Shown one piece after another: positions 36,941 to 45,234 of a DNA stretch of 64,000 nt. Both the position numbers and the translations under genes were made by a program. The DNA is from Chondrinema litorale. Lineage in GTDB: Bacteria; Bacteroidota; Bacteroidia; Cytophagales; Flammeovirgaceae. Each line of letters begins with the position of its first letter. The first letter of the stretch is position 1. The stretch covers positions 124,001 through 188,000 of the forward strand of contig NZ_CP111049.1 of NCBI RefSeq assembly GCF_026250525.1, written 5' to 3'. Below the pieces are notes generated by a model. That model ran no database searches. It saw only the letters and a list, made by a program, of their open reading frames with translations, and was not told where the DNA came from.

Positions 36941-36970
36941 GGTGAAAGATAAGTTAACTCATCTTTCATC
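36941..36970. promoter_or_regulatory. 30-bp inverted repeat upstream of xdhC (candidate operator)
   Basis: GGTGAAAGATAAGTT at 36941-36955 faces AACTCATCTTTCATC at 36956-36970, 13 of 15 positions matching. It lies 28 bases before the xdhC start and directly downstream of its -7 box. Confidence 0.5.
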
Positions 36971-36977
36971 AAAAATA
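36970..36977 (-). promoter_or_regulatory. Candidate -7 box of xdhC (TATTTTTG)
   Basis: Matches TAnnTTTG on the minus strand, about 57 bases upstream of the ATG. The predicted transcription start falls inside the inverted repeat at 36941-36970. Confidence 0.45.
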
Positions 36978-37056
36978 TAAATTAGATTGAATTATCTGTA
37001 CTATATAGTTTGTTAAAAAGGCAAACTACTTTATTACAATCACACATAAATATTTT

Positions 37057-37329
37057 ATGGCTATTGTCAGGTTTACATCGGCACTCAGGAGGTTTTTTCC
37101 TGATTTAAAAGATACAGAGTTTGAGGGAGCAACTGTAAAAGAGACATTGAATAACATTGAAAAATCGTATCCGGGAATACTTTCTTATTTGCTCGATGAT
37201 AATGGAGCATTGCGTAAGCACGTGAATATATATTTGCAAAATGAATTAATTCAAGACCGCCAGCATTTTTACGATCAGGTAAAAGAGGATGACGAAATTA
37301 TAATTTTTCAGGCACTTTCTGGCGGATAA
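37057..37329 (+). CDS. MoaD/ThiS-family ubiquitin-like sulfur carrier
   Basis: 90 residues, ending in the di-glycine tail (IIIFQALSGG) needed for thiocarboxylation. Beta-grasp pattern: AIVRFTSALRRFF, TVKETLNNIEKSYPGI, HVNIYLQNELI. It could serve MoaE as the small molybdopterin-synthase subunit or act in another pathway. The Asp-box propeller gene starts six bases later, so the two are co-transcribed. Confidence 0.85.
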   Translation: MAIVRFTSALRRFFPDLKDTEFEGATVKETLNNIEKSYPGILSYLLDDNGALRKHVNIYLQNELIQDRQHFYDQVKEDDEIIIFQALSGG

Positions 37330-37335
37330 AACTAT

Positions 37336-38415
37336 ATGAAATTACTTGCAGGCACATCTAAAGGATTGGTGATTTACGAGCGTAAATCTGGCAGTTGGGA
37401 ATTATTAGATATACAATTTACAGGTTTTCCTGTCTCTATGCTTTTTGTTGATGAACGAAATGGCTATTGGTGGGTAGGTGTTTCGCATCGGCATTGGGGA
37501 CAAAAACTACACTATTCTACTAATGAAGGCAAAAGTTGGGAAACTGTTCCAACACCTTCTTACAAAGATTATGAATACAGACCCGGAAAAAAAGTACCAC
37601 TCAAGAAAATTTGGGTAATGCAAGGTGCCGGAGAAGATAAACCCGGTTGTTTATGGCTCGGAACAGAGCCCGGAGGTTTGTTTTACAGTGATGATAATGG
37701 GAAAAACTTTGAGTTGGTAGAAGGCTTATGGAATCACCCAAGTCGTATGAACGACATGGAATGGTTTGGCGCGGGAAAAGACTATCCTTTTATCCATTCG
37801 ATTGTTGTAAATCCACAAAATAGCGATCATGTTTATATCGGAGTGAGTTGTGCTGGTGTATTTGAAACAAAAGATGCAGGCAAAAACTGGATACCTAAAA
37901 ACAATGGATTGAGAGCTGCATATTTGCCAAACCCAAAGGCAGAAGTTGGTCACGATCCACATTTGTTACTTATGAATCAAGATAATCCCCAAGTTATCTG
38001 GCAGCAAAACCATTGTGGTATTTTTAAAACCGATGATGCCGGAGAAAACTGGTTTGATGTAAGTGGTAAAGATCAATTTCCTTACTATGGTTTTGGGCTG
38101 GCAATTGGCGAAGATGAAAAAACTGCTTGGGTAATTCCAGCAGAAAGTGACGAAAAGAGAATTCCTAAAGATTTAGAATTGGCAGTGTATAAAACTGTTG
38201 ATGCAGGCAAAAGCTGGCAAGCACAATTAAACGGTTTGCCAAAACCACCAGTTTTTGAAATTGTTCTCAGGCATTCTTTTGTAAGAAAAGATAAAACTCT
38301 AGCTTTTGGAACGAACAATGGCAATTTGTATCTTTCGGATAATAAAGGTGAAAACTGGTTTAATTTATCGAATCACCTTACTTCTGTAAACTTCCTTCTT
38401 TTAACCAAAAAATAA
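37336..38415 (+). CDS. Asp-box (BNR) beta-propeller protein
   Basis: 359 residues with no signal peptide, so apparently cytoplasmic. Six Asp-box-like turns are visible: STNEGKSWETV, SDDNGKNFELV, TKDAGKNWIPK, TDDAGENWFDV, TVDAGKSWQAQ and SDNKGENWFNL. Annotated relatives are called exo-sialidase-like, but no sialidase catalytic set is evident. Its tight pairing with a MoaD-like gene suggests a partner or target of that sulfur carrier. The function is unknown. Confidence 0.82.
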   Translation: MKLLAGTSKGLVIYERKSGSWELLDIQFTGFPVSMLFVDERNGYWWVGVSHRHWGQKLHYSTNEGKSWETVPTPSYKDYEYRPGKKVPLKKIWVMQGAGEDKPGCLWLGTEPGGLFYSDDNGKNFELVEGLWNHPSRMNDMEWFGAGKDYPFIHSIVVNPQNSDHVYIGVSCAGVFETKDAGKNWIPKNNGLRAAYLPNPKAEVGHDPHLLLMNQDNPQVIWQQNHCGIFKTDDAGENWFDVSGKDQFPYYGFGLAIGEDEKTAWVIPAESDEKRIPKDLELAVYKTVDAGKSWQAQLNGLPKPPVFEIVLRHSFVRKDKTLAFGTNNGNLYLSDNKGENWFNLSNHLTSVNFLLLTKK

Positions 38416-38542
38416 AAAGTACAAGCTTTTAAATTAACTGAGTCTACAGATTTTTGTCAAAATCTGGTTCACAATGCTCAAAGCAGCCTAAATAGTACAT
38501 TTTTATTGAAGCGAACTTCAAATTCTCTTCAAAATGCTACTG

Positions 38543-38550
38543 TACTTTTG
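38543..38550 (+). promoter_or_regulatory. Candidate -7 box of the response-regulator gene (TACTTTTG)
   Basis: Matches TAnnTTTG, 46 bases before the ATG at 38597. No clear -33 box was seen. Confidence 0.4.
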
Positions 38551-38596
38551 TCTAAAATTTACCAGTGAGGGTAAGTAAAATACCACAAACAAAACT

Positions 38597-39280
38597 ATGA
38601 AAATACTGATAGTTGAAGATAATAAAGAGCTCTCTGAAAATGTGAGAGACTATTTATCGAGAGAAGGTTATATCTGTAATACAGCTTTTACATTTATTGA
38701 AGCAGTAAACAGCATTTCGGCATTTGAATACGATATGCTTGTGCTAGATATTATGCTGCCTGACGGCAATGGACTTGAAGTATTAAAAGATTTAAAAAAG
38801 AAACAACCTGCTACTGGCGTGCTCATTATTTCTGCAAGAGATAAACTAGACGATAGACTCTCTGGCTTAGATTATGGAGCAGACGATTATCTCACCAAGC
38901 CTTTCCATCTTTCTGAATTAAATGCTCGCTTAAAGGCTGTTTATCGCAGAAGAAATTTTGAAGGACAACAAAGAATTATCTTTAATGAAATTAGTATCGA
39001 CCCAGATAAGTTTGAGGTTACTATACACGATGAACCGCTAATTTTAACTCGTAAAGAGCTAGAATTACTTGAGTATTTTCTGGCAAATAAAAACAGGGTT
39101 TTAACTAAGCAATCAATTGCAGAACACCTTTGGGGTGATCAGGTAGATTTATACGATTCTTTCGATTTTGTGTATCAGCATATTAAAAACTTGAGAAAGA
39201 AAATAACCAAAGCAGGTGGTAAAGATTACTTGCAAAACATTTACGGAATGGGTTATAAATTTAATCCGACTCCGGTTTAG
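38597..39280 (+). CDS. OmpR-family response regulator (orphan)
   Basis: 227 residues. The receiver domain has the acidic pair in VEDNKE, phospho-acceptor Asp in LVLDIMLPDGNG, Ser/Thr in LIISARD and Lys in YLTKPFHLSEL. The C-terminal winged helix (RKELELLEYFLANKNRVLTK, VYQHIKNLRKKITKAGGKDY) binds DNA. No histidine kinase gene is adjacent, so its partner is elsewhere. Confidence 0.93.
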   Translation: MKILIVEDNKELSENVRDYLSREGYICNTAFTFIEAVNSISAFEYDMLVLDIMLPDGNGLEVLKDLKKKQPATGVLIISARDKLDDRLSGLDYGADDYLTKPFHLSELNARLKAVYRRRNFEGQQRIIFNEISIDPDKFEVTIHDEPLILTRKELELLEYFLANKNRVLTKQSIAEHLWGDQVDLYDSFDFVYQHIKNLRKKITKAGGKDYLQNIYGMGYKFNPTPV

Positions 39281-39286
39281 GTTGTA

Positions 39287-40022
39287 TCAATCTTGTTTTC
39301 TTGATTTTAAGTAGGCATCAAAATCCCAGCCTTCTTTTGTTCTGTTTTGTTGATTTGTTCTTTCTGGATGTTCCTTGAGAAATTCCCAATAATAAAAATC
39401 CTCACAAGTAATGGCATCAGCATAGTCTGTTAGTAAAAATTCCTGCAAACTTGCTGTGGTAAAAAGATATGCATATGGCATATTTTCAGGCAAATTATTC
39501 ACGAAAAATGGAAATAAAGTGAGATAAGCTTTCAAATCAAATTCATCTATTTTCAAATTAGTTAAGTGGAGAGAATAGATATTATCATTCTCATCTTTAA
39601 TTTGAAAATCCATTATAGCTCCACCATTTGAAATAGTTTTTAATAATCTATAAGACCTACATATACAGAAACTATCTGCATAAATTGTATCAGGAATCAA
39701 GTTGTTTTTAATACCGAGTTCTTTTAAGGTAAAGTTGCCTTTATCAGATACTAGCCAATTTTTTAGTGTGTCTAGTTGAGCCTCAGAAAATGAGATGGGG
39801 TCTATTTTTTTTTCGTTTTTTACCAATTAAAATTTTATTGGTACTGATTCCTTCGTCACCTTTTCTAATAAATTTCAAAGAATATTTATTTGGTGTAGGT
39901 ATAGTTGGTGGTTCATTGATATAACGTGAGGAAATAGTAACTGAAGTAATTCTTTGAGCTATAAGTGCTGTATTTGCACAGAGAAAAATAGCTATTAAGA
40001 GATAAAGTTTAAGTATTTTCAT
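39287..40022 (-). pseudogene. Secreted protein gene with one frameshift in a T9 run
   Basis: From the ATG at 40022 the frame gives a signal peptide (ILKLYLLIAIFLCANTALIAQ) and about 60 residues of mature protein, then stops shortly after a run of nine T (39805-39813, A9 in the coding strand). The next frame continues without interruption to 39287 (IDPISFSEAQLDTLKNWLVS). Joined, it would be about 240 residues of unknown family. It could be a true mutation, a sequencing error, or slippage. Confidence 0.65.
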
Positions 40023-40164
40023 GTTGAAGAAATTCAATATTTCTAATCCTTCTAATAAATAAAAAAGCCCATTTTTGTCCAAAAAACAAAGTTATTTGTC
40101 TGATAATAGAAGATAATCACTAGCCAAATTTTATTACTTATCAAACAAATACTTTAAAACCGCT

Positions 40165-40797
40165 ATGAGAAATTTCTCAACTACATGTTACTTACTAATT
40201 ATCATTTCCCTTTTTTATCAATCTGCAAAAGCACAAGAGAACAGCACAAATTCCAATAAGTATTTTGCACATCTTTCTTTGAAACAGGCTGGAGTTGGCT
40301 ATTTAAGAAAATTGGGAGATATGGGTCTAGGTTTTAAGTTGGGTTACCAATTACCTTTACAAGATGAAAGGTATGCCGATGAAAGCAGTTCTATCTCCAT
40401 TTTAAAATTTCTTACCTACAAAGGTTTTACAGGAGATATTTTGTTTAATGTTGCCACCACACCTAATGGTAGCTTACATATTTTGAGTGTTGGGTATAGC
40501 AATACGCAATCAGGAGATCTCATATATGATCCTGGAAAATCAGCAGGTACGAGTGGAAGTGATTACAGTGAGTTTAAAGAAGAATTTAATGCATACAGTC
40601 TTAGGTACAACTATTTACTTAAACAGTCTAAACATCTATTTATCAATTTTCAAGTGGGGCTAGAAAGGCGTAATATTACAAGACGATATTCAATCGAAGG
40701 TCAATATGCAGATCAATATCCAAGCAATAAAGTAGAAAGTGATATATTAAATCCTTTGACATTTGATTTTGGTCTGGTGTATATGTTGGGAAACTAA
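40165..40797 (+). CDS. Probable outer-membrane beta-barrel protein
   Basis: 210 residues. A signal peptide (LLIIISLFYQSAKAQ) is followed by alternating amphipathic strands (MGLGFKLGYQLPL, GSLHILSVGYSNT, FNAYSLRYNYLL, LFINFQVGLERR) and ends in an aromatic-rich strand (LTFDFGLVYMLGN). This pattern suggests a small barrel. No family was assigned. Confidence 0.65.
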   Translation: MRNFSTTCYLLIIISLFYQSAKAQENSTNSNKYFAHLSLKQAGVGYLRKLGDMGLGFKLGYQLPLQDERYADESSSISILKFLTYKGFTGDILFNVATTPNGSLHILSVGYSNTQSGDLIYDPGKSAGTSGSDYSEFKEEFNAYSLRYNYLLKQSKHLFINFQVGLERRNITRRYSIEGQYADQYPSNKVESDILNPLTFDFGLVYMLGN

Positions 40798-40825
40798 TTT
40801 CTACTTTTACAAAAAACTTCAACCA

Positions 40826-41242
40826 ATGCCTCAAAAAAGAAATAGGTTCAAGTATATCTTATTAATGGGAATTGTAATTATTTTGGGTTTGCTTTCTCGT
40901 ACGCCTATTATCCCAGAATTTATCTATCCGTATCTGGGTGATATCCTTTATGCTTTGTTGATCTATCTGTTTGTGGGATTTTTATTTCCTGCAAAATCAT
41001 CTAAATGGGTTTTGGTAGCAGCTATCTCTTTTTGTTATATAATTGAAATTAGCCAGTTTTACCATGCTCCCTGGATCGATTCTATTCGAAATACAATCTT
41101 AGGGAGCTTGATTTTAGGATTTAGATTTTTATGGTCAGATTTGTTTGCTTATGGTGCCGGAGTAGCTATAGGTTTTATGCTTGAAAAAAGAATCTTATTA
41201 AAACACATCCAACAAAAAGCACCTGTTAAGCACCCACAGTAA
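40826..41242 (+). CDS. DUF2809-family membrane protein
   Basis: 138 residues from the ATG at 40826; the upstream extension to 40763 overlaps the previous gene and lacks family character. Four membrane spans, including KYILLMGIVIILGLLSRTP, LGDILYALLIYLFVGFLFP and VLVAAISFCYIIEISQFYHA, plus SIRNTILGSLILGFRFLWSD. The YPYLGDILYAL and EISQFY signatures match DUF2809. Function is unknown. The 3' end overlaps the convergent hemolysin III gene by 17 bases. Confidence 0.82.
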   Translation: MPQKRNRFKYILLMGIVIILGLLSRTPIIPEFIYPYLGDILYALLIYLFVGFLFPAKSSKWVLVAAISFCYIIEISQFYHAPWIDSIRNTILGSLILGFRFLWSDLFAYGAGVAIGFMLEKRILLKHIQQKAPVKHPQ

Positions 41243-41876
41243 GTAGTACTGCAAAGTAATGGCAAATGCTACCACCCAACACAAATACATGCCAAATCGC
41301 ATGGTGATAAGGCAGTGATTCCCAGCGATAGAAAATAACACCAATGGTATAAGAAATACCGCCACTAATTACCATTATAAGGCAGTCCATCGGGAAACTC
41401 TGGAAAAAGCTATCAGCAACTGCCAGAAAAAGCCAGCCCATTGCTAAATAGATTAGTGTAGAAATTAGATCGTATTTTCCGGTAAAGAAAATTTTAAAAA
41501 TGGTACCAGCTAAAGCTAGAAACCAAAGTACAGCCAGCAAAATGAGCCCTTTCATGTCGTTTACATAAGCCAAAATAAATGGCGTATAACTTCCGGCAAT
41601 GAGGTAATATATGCTGATGTGATCTAGTTTCTGTAAGAAATTTTTAACAGTAGGTTTATGGAAACTATGGTATAAAGTAGAAAAAGTATATACCATTAAA
41701 AAGCCTGCCCCAAAAGTAGCTGCACCAAAAATACCTTTAGCACCACTGTTATAAATGGCATAAATGATTAAAATCGGGATGGAGATTATGCCAAATACCA
41801 AACCTGCCCCGTGTGAAAGGCTGTTGGCGATTTCGTAGCGCAATTGCTCCTTGCTTAATTTAAAAGTTGATCTCAT
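41226..41876 (-). CDS. Hemolysin III (PAQR)-family membrane protein
   Basis: 216 residues with seven membrane spans. Motifs: YEIANSLSHGAGLVFGIIS, STLYHSFHKPTVKNFLQKLD, DHISIYYLIAGSYTPFILAY and the C-terminal HHAIWHVFVLGGSICHYFAV. The conserved His and Asp residues of the family metal site are present. The family's role in bacteria is unclear, and the haemolysin name is historical. Confidence 0.92.
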   Translation of the reverse strand: MRSTFKLSKEQLRYEIANSLSHGAGLVFGIISIPILIIYAIYNSGAKGIFGAATFGAGFLMVYTFSTLYHSFHKPTVKNFLQKLDHISIYYLIAGSYTPFILAYVNDMKGLILLAVLWFLALAGTIFKIFFTGKYDLISTLIYLAMGWLFLAVADSFFQSFPMDCLIMVISGGISYTIGVIFYRWESLPYHHAIWHVFVLGGSICHYFAVLLTVGA

Positions 41877-42016
41877 AGTCTATTGGTTGAAAACTCTACT
41901 TCCTTATAACAACACAGTTAAAGAAATGATGCAAAAAGTTTTAATAAATATGCTAATGTTGGGTTTATTTGAGTAGAGAGCAGAAAAACTGAGATTTTAA
42001 GAAGTTGTAAGCAATT

Positions 42017-43735
42017 ATGGCAGGAGCAGAAAATACATATTTGCACGAAGTATTTATATCATATGCTTGGGGTGGCGAAAGTGAAAGTTTTGTAAACGAG
42101 TTACAAGCTTCATTAGAAGTGCGAGGACTAACAATTGTACGAGATAAAACTGGCGGGCTAGACTACAGAGGGATGATTAAAGAGTTTATGGAGAAAATTG
42201 GGGATGGCAATTATGTAATTACGATTATTAGCAACAAATACCTAAGGTCAGAAAACTGTATGTTTGAGTTGATGGAGATTGCTGAGAATGGCAATTTTCA
42301 TGATAGGATTTATCCAGTAATTCTTGAAGATGCCCAAATTTTTAATCCGGTAGAAAGATTGGAATATGTAAAATATTGGGAAGATAAAATTGATGAATTA
42401 GAAGAAGCAATAAAAACAGTAGAGAGTACTAATTTACAAGGCATCTCCGATGATAAAATCCTTTATGAGAAGATAAGGTCTACCATTGCCGGTTTGATGG
42501 ATATCCTTAGAAATATGAATACGCTCACACCACAAATGCATAGGCAATCTGGATTTGAAGAGCTTTTTAATGCTTTAGATGCGAGAGTTTCTACATCAGA
42601 TAAATTACAGTCATCGGGTACGGCTATTAAACAACAGATTACCGAAAGTAGAGAAAAGTCTGATTTCACTTATGATATATTCTTAAGCTTTGGTAGTGAA
42701 GATGCTAGTTTTTCAAGAAAGTTAGGTGGCACCCTGAGGGCATATGGTTTTAGAGTTTTTATGTCTAACGATAGTCTTTCAAAAGAAGCAGGCAAATCTT
42801 TCTTCGATCAAATTGATTTTGCTTTAAAATCTAGCCATCACTTTTTATTAGTCTGCACACCTAATTCAATGGATTCTGGTTGGGTAAAGCATGAGTATCA
42901 AGCATTTTTCAATCAGTTTTATATTCCATCAAATGGAGAAAGAAGATTGATGTTGATGAAAGGTGAAGGTTTTAGTTTTGATATTCTTCCCACTTTATTT
43001 ACTGGTATACAAGTAGTTAGTGAGGTAGAAGAAGTAGTTACCGCATTAACAGGAAATGATGTAATAGTAGAAGAAGAGATTCAAATAGAAGCTACAGAAG
43101 TTGTTGAAGAAGAGGAAGTTGTTGAACCAATAAAACTTGAAACAGAAAAACCTCCTAAATTAGTAGAACAGCCTAAAAAAGTTGAACCTGCAAAAACTCA
43201 ACAAGAGAAAAGTGAAAACTTAAAGAAAGAACCACTAGAAAACGCAAATCTGGCAAGGCGTAAAAAGAAAAGAGATATTCGAGTATCTAAATCGGATTTA
43301 GACCCTTGGATGGGTTCGGCTTTTTTAATTGCCTATATTTTGCTTTACTTATACTCTATTTATACAACAGTGAATGCGGTAAATACACCTAGTGAAGAGA
43401 GCGAACAATCGGCATTATTAGCACTTATATTGGGTCTAATAATGTCATTCATTTATTATTTTGCATCCAAAGACACAATGAAAATTCTTGGATTTTGGCT
43501 TAGGATTTTATTGTATGCTTTTTTGAGTTTATCAGGTCTTTTTATCTTAGAAATCTCTTCAAAAGAAGAGCCTTTCTTTTTAATTTTTTCGGGTGTGGCA
43601 TTAATACCTGCTTCTGTTACTTACATCATAAGAAACAAACAGAAAGTTTTAAATTGGGAGCAAATGGTGGTTAAAGCCATTAGTTACATTCTTTTTTATA
43701 TGATGTTTTTAATTCCTCTTGCTGTTTTAGATTGA
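42017..43735 (+). CDS. Tandem TIR-domain protein with C-terminal membrane segment
   Basis: 572 residues. TIR domain 1 (about 8-145) starts HEVFISYAWGGE and has the candidate NADase Glu84 in SENCMFELMEIAE. TIR domain 2 (about 216-345) starts YDIFLSFGSEDASF and has Glu293 in SGWVKHEYQAFF. An acidic then Lys-rich linker (350-425) leads to five predicted spans (about 432-453, 466-483, 489-511, 519-537, 551-570). TIR domains in bacteria often cleave NAD or make signalling nucleotides in defence. A membrane-embedded double TIR is unusual. The next gene overlaps by one base, so the two are coupled. Confidence 0.85.
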   Translation: MAGAENTYLHEVFISYAWGGESESFVNELQASLEVRGLTIVRDKTGGLDYRGMIKEFMEKIGDGNYVITIISNKYLRSENCMFELMEIAENGNFHDRIYPVILEDAQIFNPVERLEYVKYWEDKIDELEEAIKTVESTNLQGISDDKILYEKIRSTIAGLMDILRNMNTLTPQMHRQSGFEELFNALDARVSTSDKLQSSGTAIKQQITESREKSDFTYDIFLSFGSEDASFSRKLGGTLRAYGFRVFMSNDSLSKEAGKSFFDQIDFALKSSHHFLLVCTPNSMDSGWVKHEYQAFFNQFYIPSNGERRLMLMKGEGFSFDILPTLFTGIQVVSEVEEVVTALTGNDVIVEEEIQIEATEVVEEEEVVEPIKLETEKPPKLVEQPKKVEPAKTQQEKSENLKKEPLENANLARRKKKRDIRVSKSDLDPWMGSAFLIAYILLYLYSIYTTVNAVNTPSEESEQSALLALILGLIMSFIYYFASKDTMKILGFWLRILLYAFLSLSGLFILEISSKEEPFFLIFSGVALIPASVTYIIRNKQKVLNWEQMVVKAISYILFYMMFLIPLAVLD

Positions 43736-44475
43736 TGGTAAAGAAAATTGCTTTTGCTGTAATTCCACTTTCTTTAATGCTTCATTTTGTATTGCTATTC
43801 CTAGCTAAAAAGTCTGATTTTGATGAGCAGTACCAAGTAGGAATTAACAAAGCAGATCAATTTTTAATGGATCATCAAACAGCAATTGAGCAATTAGTCA
43901 AAGCCTATAACCTTACTGATGAAGATTTGTATTTAATGTTTGCGGTAGTCTATCCTGAATTGGTGAGATTTCTACAAGCAGAAAAAAAGGCAGATCAGCT
44001 AGCTACCAAACTGTATAAGGTTTCATCTGACAATGTCTTAGAAAAATGGTTTCAACCAGATTTTTCGGTTGGTTGTTTCCAAATGAAAGTATCTTTCGCA
44101 GAAAAGCTGGATACATTTTTTCCTCAAGAATCTCACTTACCCACTGAGTTAGACAAAAAGGTTTCGGAATTGAAAAAGGTGGATACGCAACTTAAGTACC
44201 TAGTATTGTTTTACAAAACCGTTCAAGATCGTTTTCCTGAGATTGAAACATTTACTTTAGAAAAGCGAGTTGGTTTTGTGGCAGTTTGTTACAACCTAGG
44301 TTTCGACAGATCGAAGGAAGATATCATCAACTATTTACAGGCAGAAAAGAAAACTTTCCCCTATAGCAGATTCCCATTGAAATGGTATAATAGCTGGACT
44401 TACGCAGCATTGGCAAATAAAGCGTATCGGCATTTTAAACGTGAAAGCTTGTTCAAGTTTGACTTAAGCATTTAA
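43735..44475 (+). CDS. Membrane-anchored lysozyme-like protein coupled to the TIR gene
   Basis: 246 residues from the ATG at 43735 (TGATG overlap with the TIR stop). The N-terminal hydrophobic segment (IAFAVIPLSLMLHFVLLFLA) should anchor or export it. The rest resembles the lysozyme/lytic-transglycosylase fold by motif order: Glu75 in VVYPELVRFL, SVGCFQM at 111-117 (compare G-L-M-Q in transglycosylases) and VCYNLGFDRSKED (compare A-Y-N-x-G). This is inference from motifs; the fold and any muramidase activity are untested. The 3' end overlaps the convergent regulator gene by 12 bases. Confidence 0.65.
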   Translation: MVKKIAFAVIPLSLMLHFVLLFLAKKSDFDEQYQVGINKADQFLMDHQTAIEQLVKAYNLTDEDLYLMFAVVYPELVRFLQAEKKADQLATKLYKVSSDNVLEKWFQPDFSVGCFQMKVSFAEKLDTFFPQESHLPTELDKKVSELKKVDTQLKYLVLFYKTVQDRFPEIETFTLEKRVGFVAVCYNLGFDRSKEDIINYLQAEKKTFPYSRFPLKWYNSWTYAALANKAYRHFKRESLFKFDLSI

Positions 44476-45234
44476 CCAGTTTTTAAATAATGGGGCTTTC
44501 TCTCTACTTACAATTACATGCTCATTCCATTCCGGTGCAAGTGAAACAGCCAATTTGCCTTTAAAGTAAGATTGTATTTCGTTAATTGCCTGAAACCGAG
44601 CTAAAAACTGTCTGTTTAAACGGAAAAATAAGTGTGGATCTAGCATTTTTTCTAGCTCATCCAAAGTATGGTCGATGGTAAACTTTTGGTTCGATTTTGT
44701 TTTGATGAGCACGTAACCATCTTCTGCATAAAAATAGGCAATATCATCTTCGCTAATAGATATGAGTCTCTCTCCTAATTTTACTAAAAATCTGCTTTTG
44801 TAAGGAGTTGTTTGCTGCCTAAAAACTTCAATTAATTCACTGAGTTCTGGTTGTTGTTTGTTTTGTCCACCAAGATTTTCCTTAAGTTGTTGCAGTTTGT
44901 TTATGCTGTGAGCCAACTCTTCTTTTTTCACAGGTTTTAGCAGGTAATCGATGCTATTTACTTTAAAAGCCTGCAAGGTGTATTCGTCGAAAGCAGTGGT
45001 AAAAATTACTGGACATTTTACCTCAGTTTCTTTAAAAATCTCAAAGCTTAAGCCATCTGCCAGTTGTATATCCATAAAGACTAAATCAGGTGCTGGCTTA
45101 GTATTAAACCATGCAACTGTATCTTTCACTGTATCGATTACATCTATAATTTCTGCATCTTTAATTACTTCATTAATCAATTGTTGCAATCGGCGAAAAG
45201 CAGGCGCTTCGTCTTCTATAATTAAAATTTTCAT
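44464..45234 (-). CDS. LytTR-family response regulator
   Basis: 256 residues. The receiver domain has acidic residues in IIEDEAPAF, phospho-acceptor Asp in LVFMDIQLADG, TTAFDEYTLQAF, and Lys in YLLKPVKKEEL. The C-terminal LytTR DNA-binding domain spans about 155-256 (FLVKLGERLISISEDDIAYF, FFRLNRQFLARFQAINEI). The gene overlaps the upstream kinase gene by four bases (ATGA). Confidence 0.93.
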   Translation of the reverse strand: MKILIIEDEAPAFRRLQQLINEVIKDAEIIDVIDTVKDTVAWFNTKPAPDLVFMDIQLADGLSFEIFKETEVKCPVIFTTAFDEYTLQAFKVNSIDYLLKPVKKEELAHSINKLQQLKENLGGQNKQQPELSELIEVFRQQTTPYKSRFLVKLGERLISISEDDIAYFYAEDGYVLIKTKSNQKFTIDHTLDELEKMLDPHLFFRLNRQFLARFQAINEIQSYFKGKLAVSLAPEWNEHVIVSREKAPLFKNWLNA

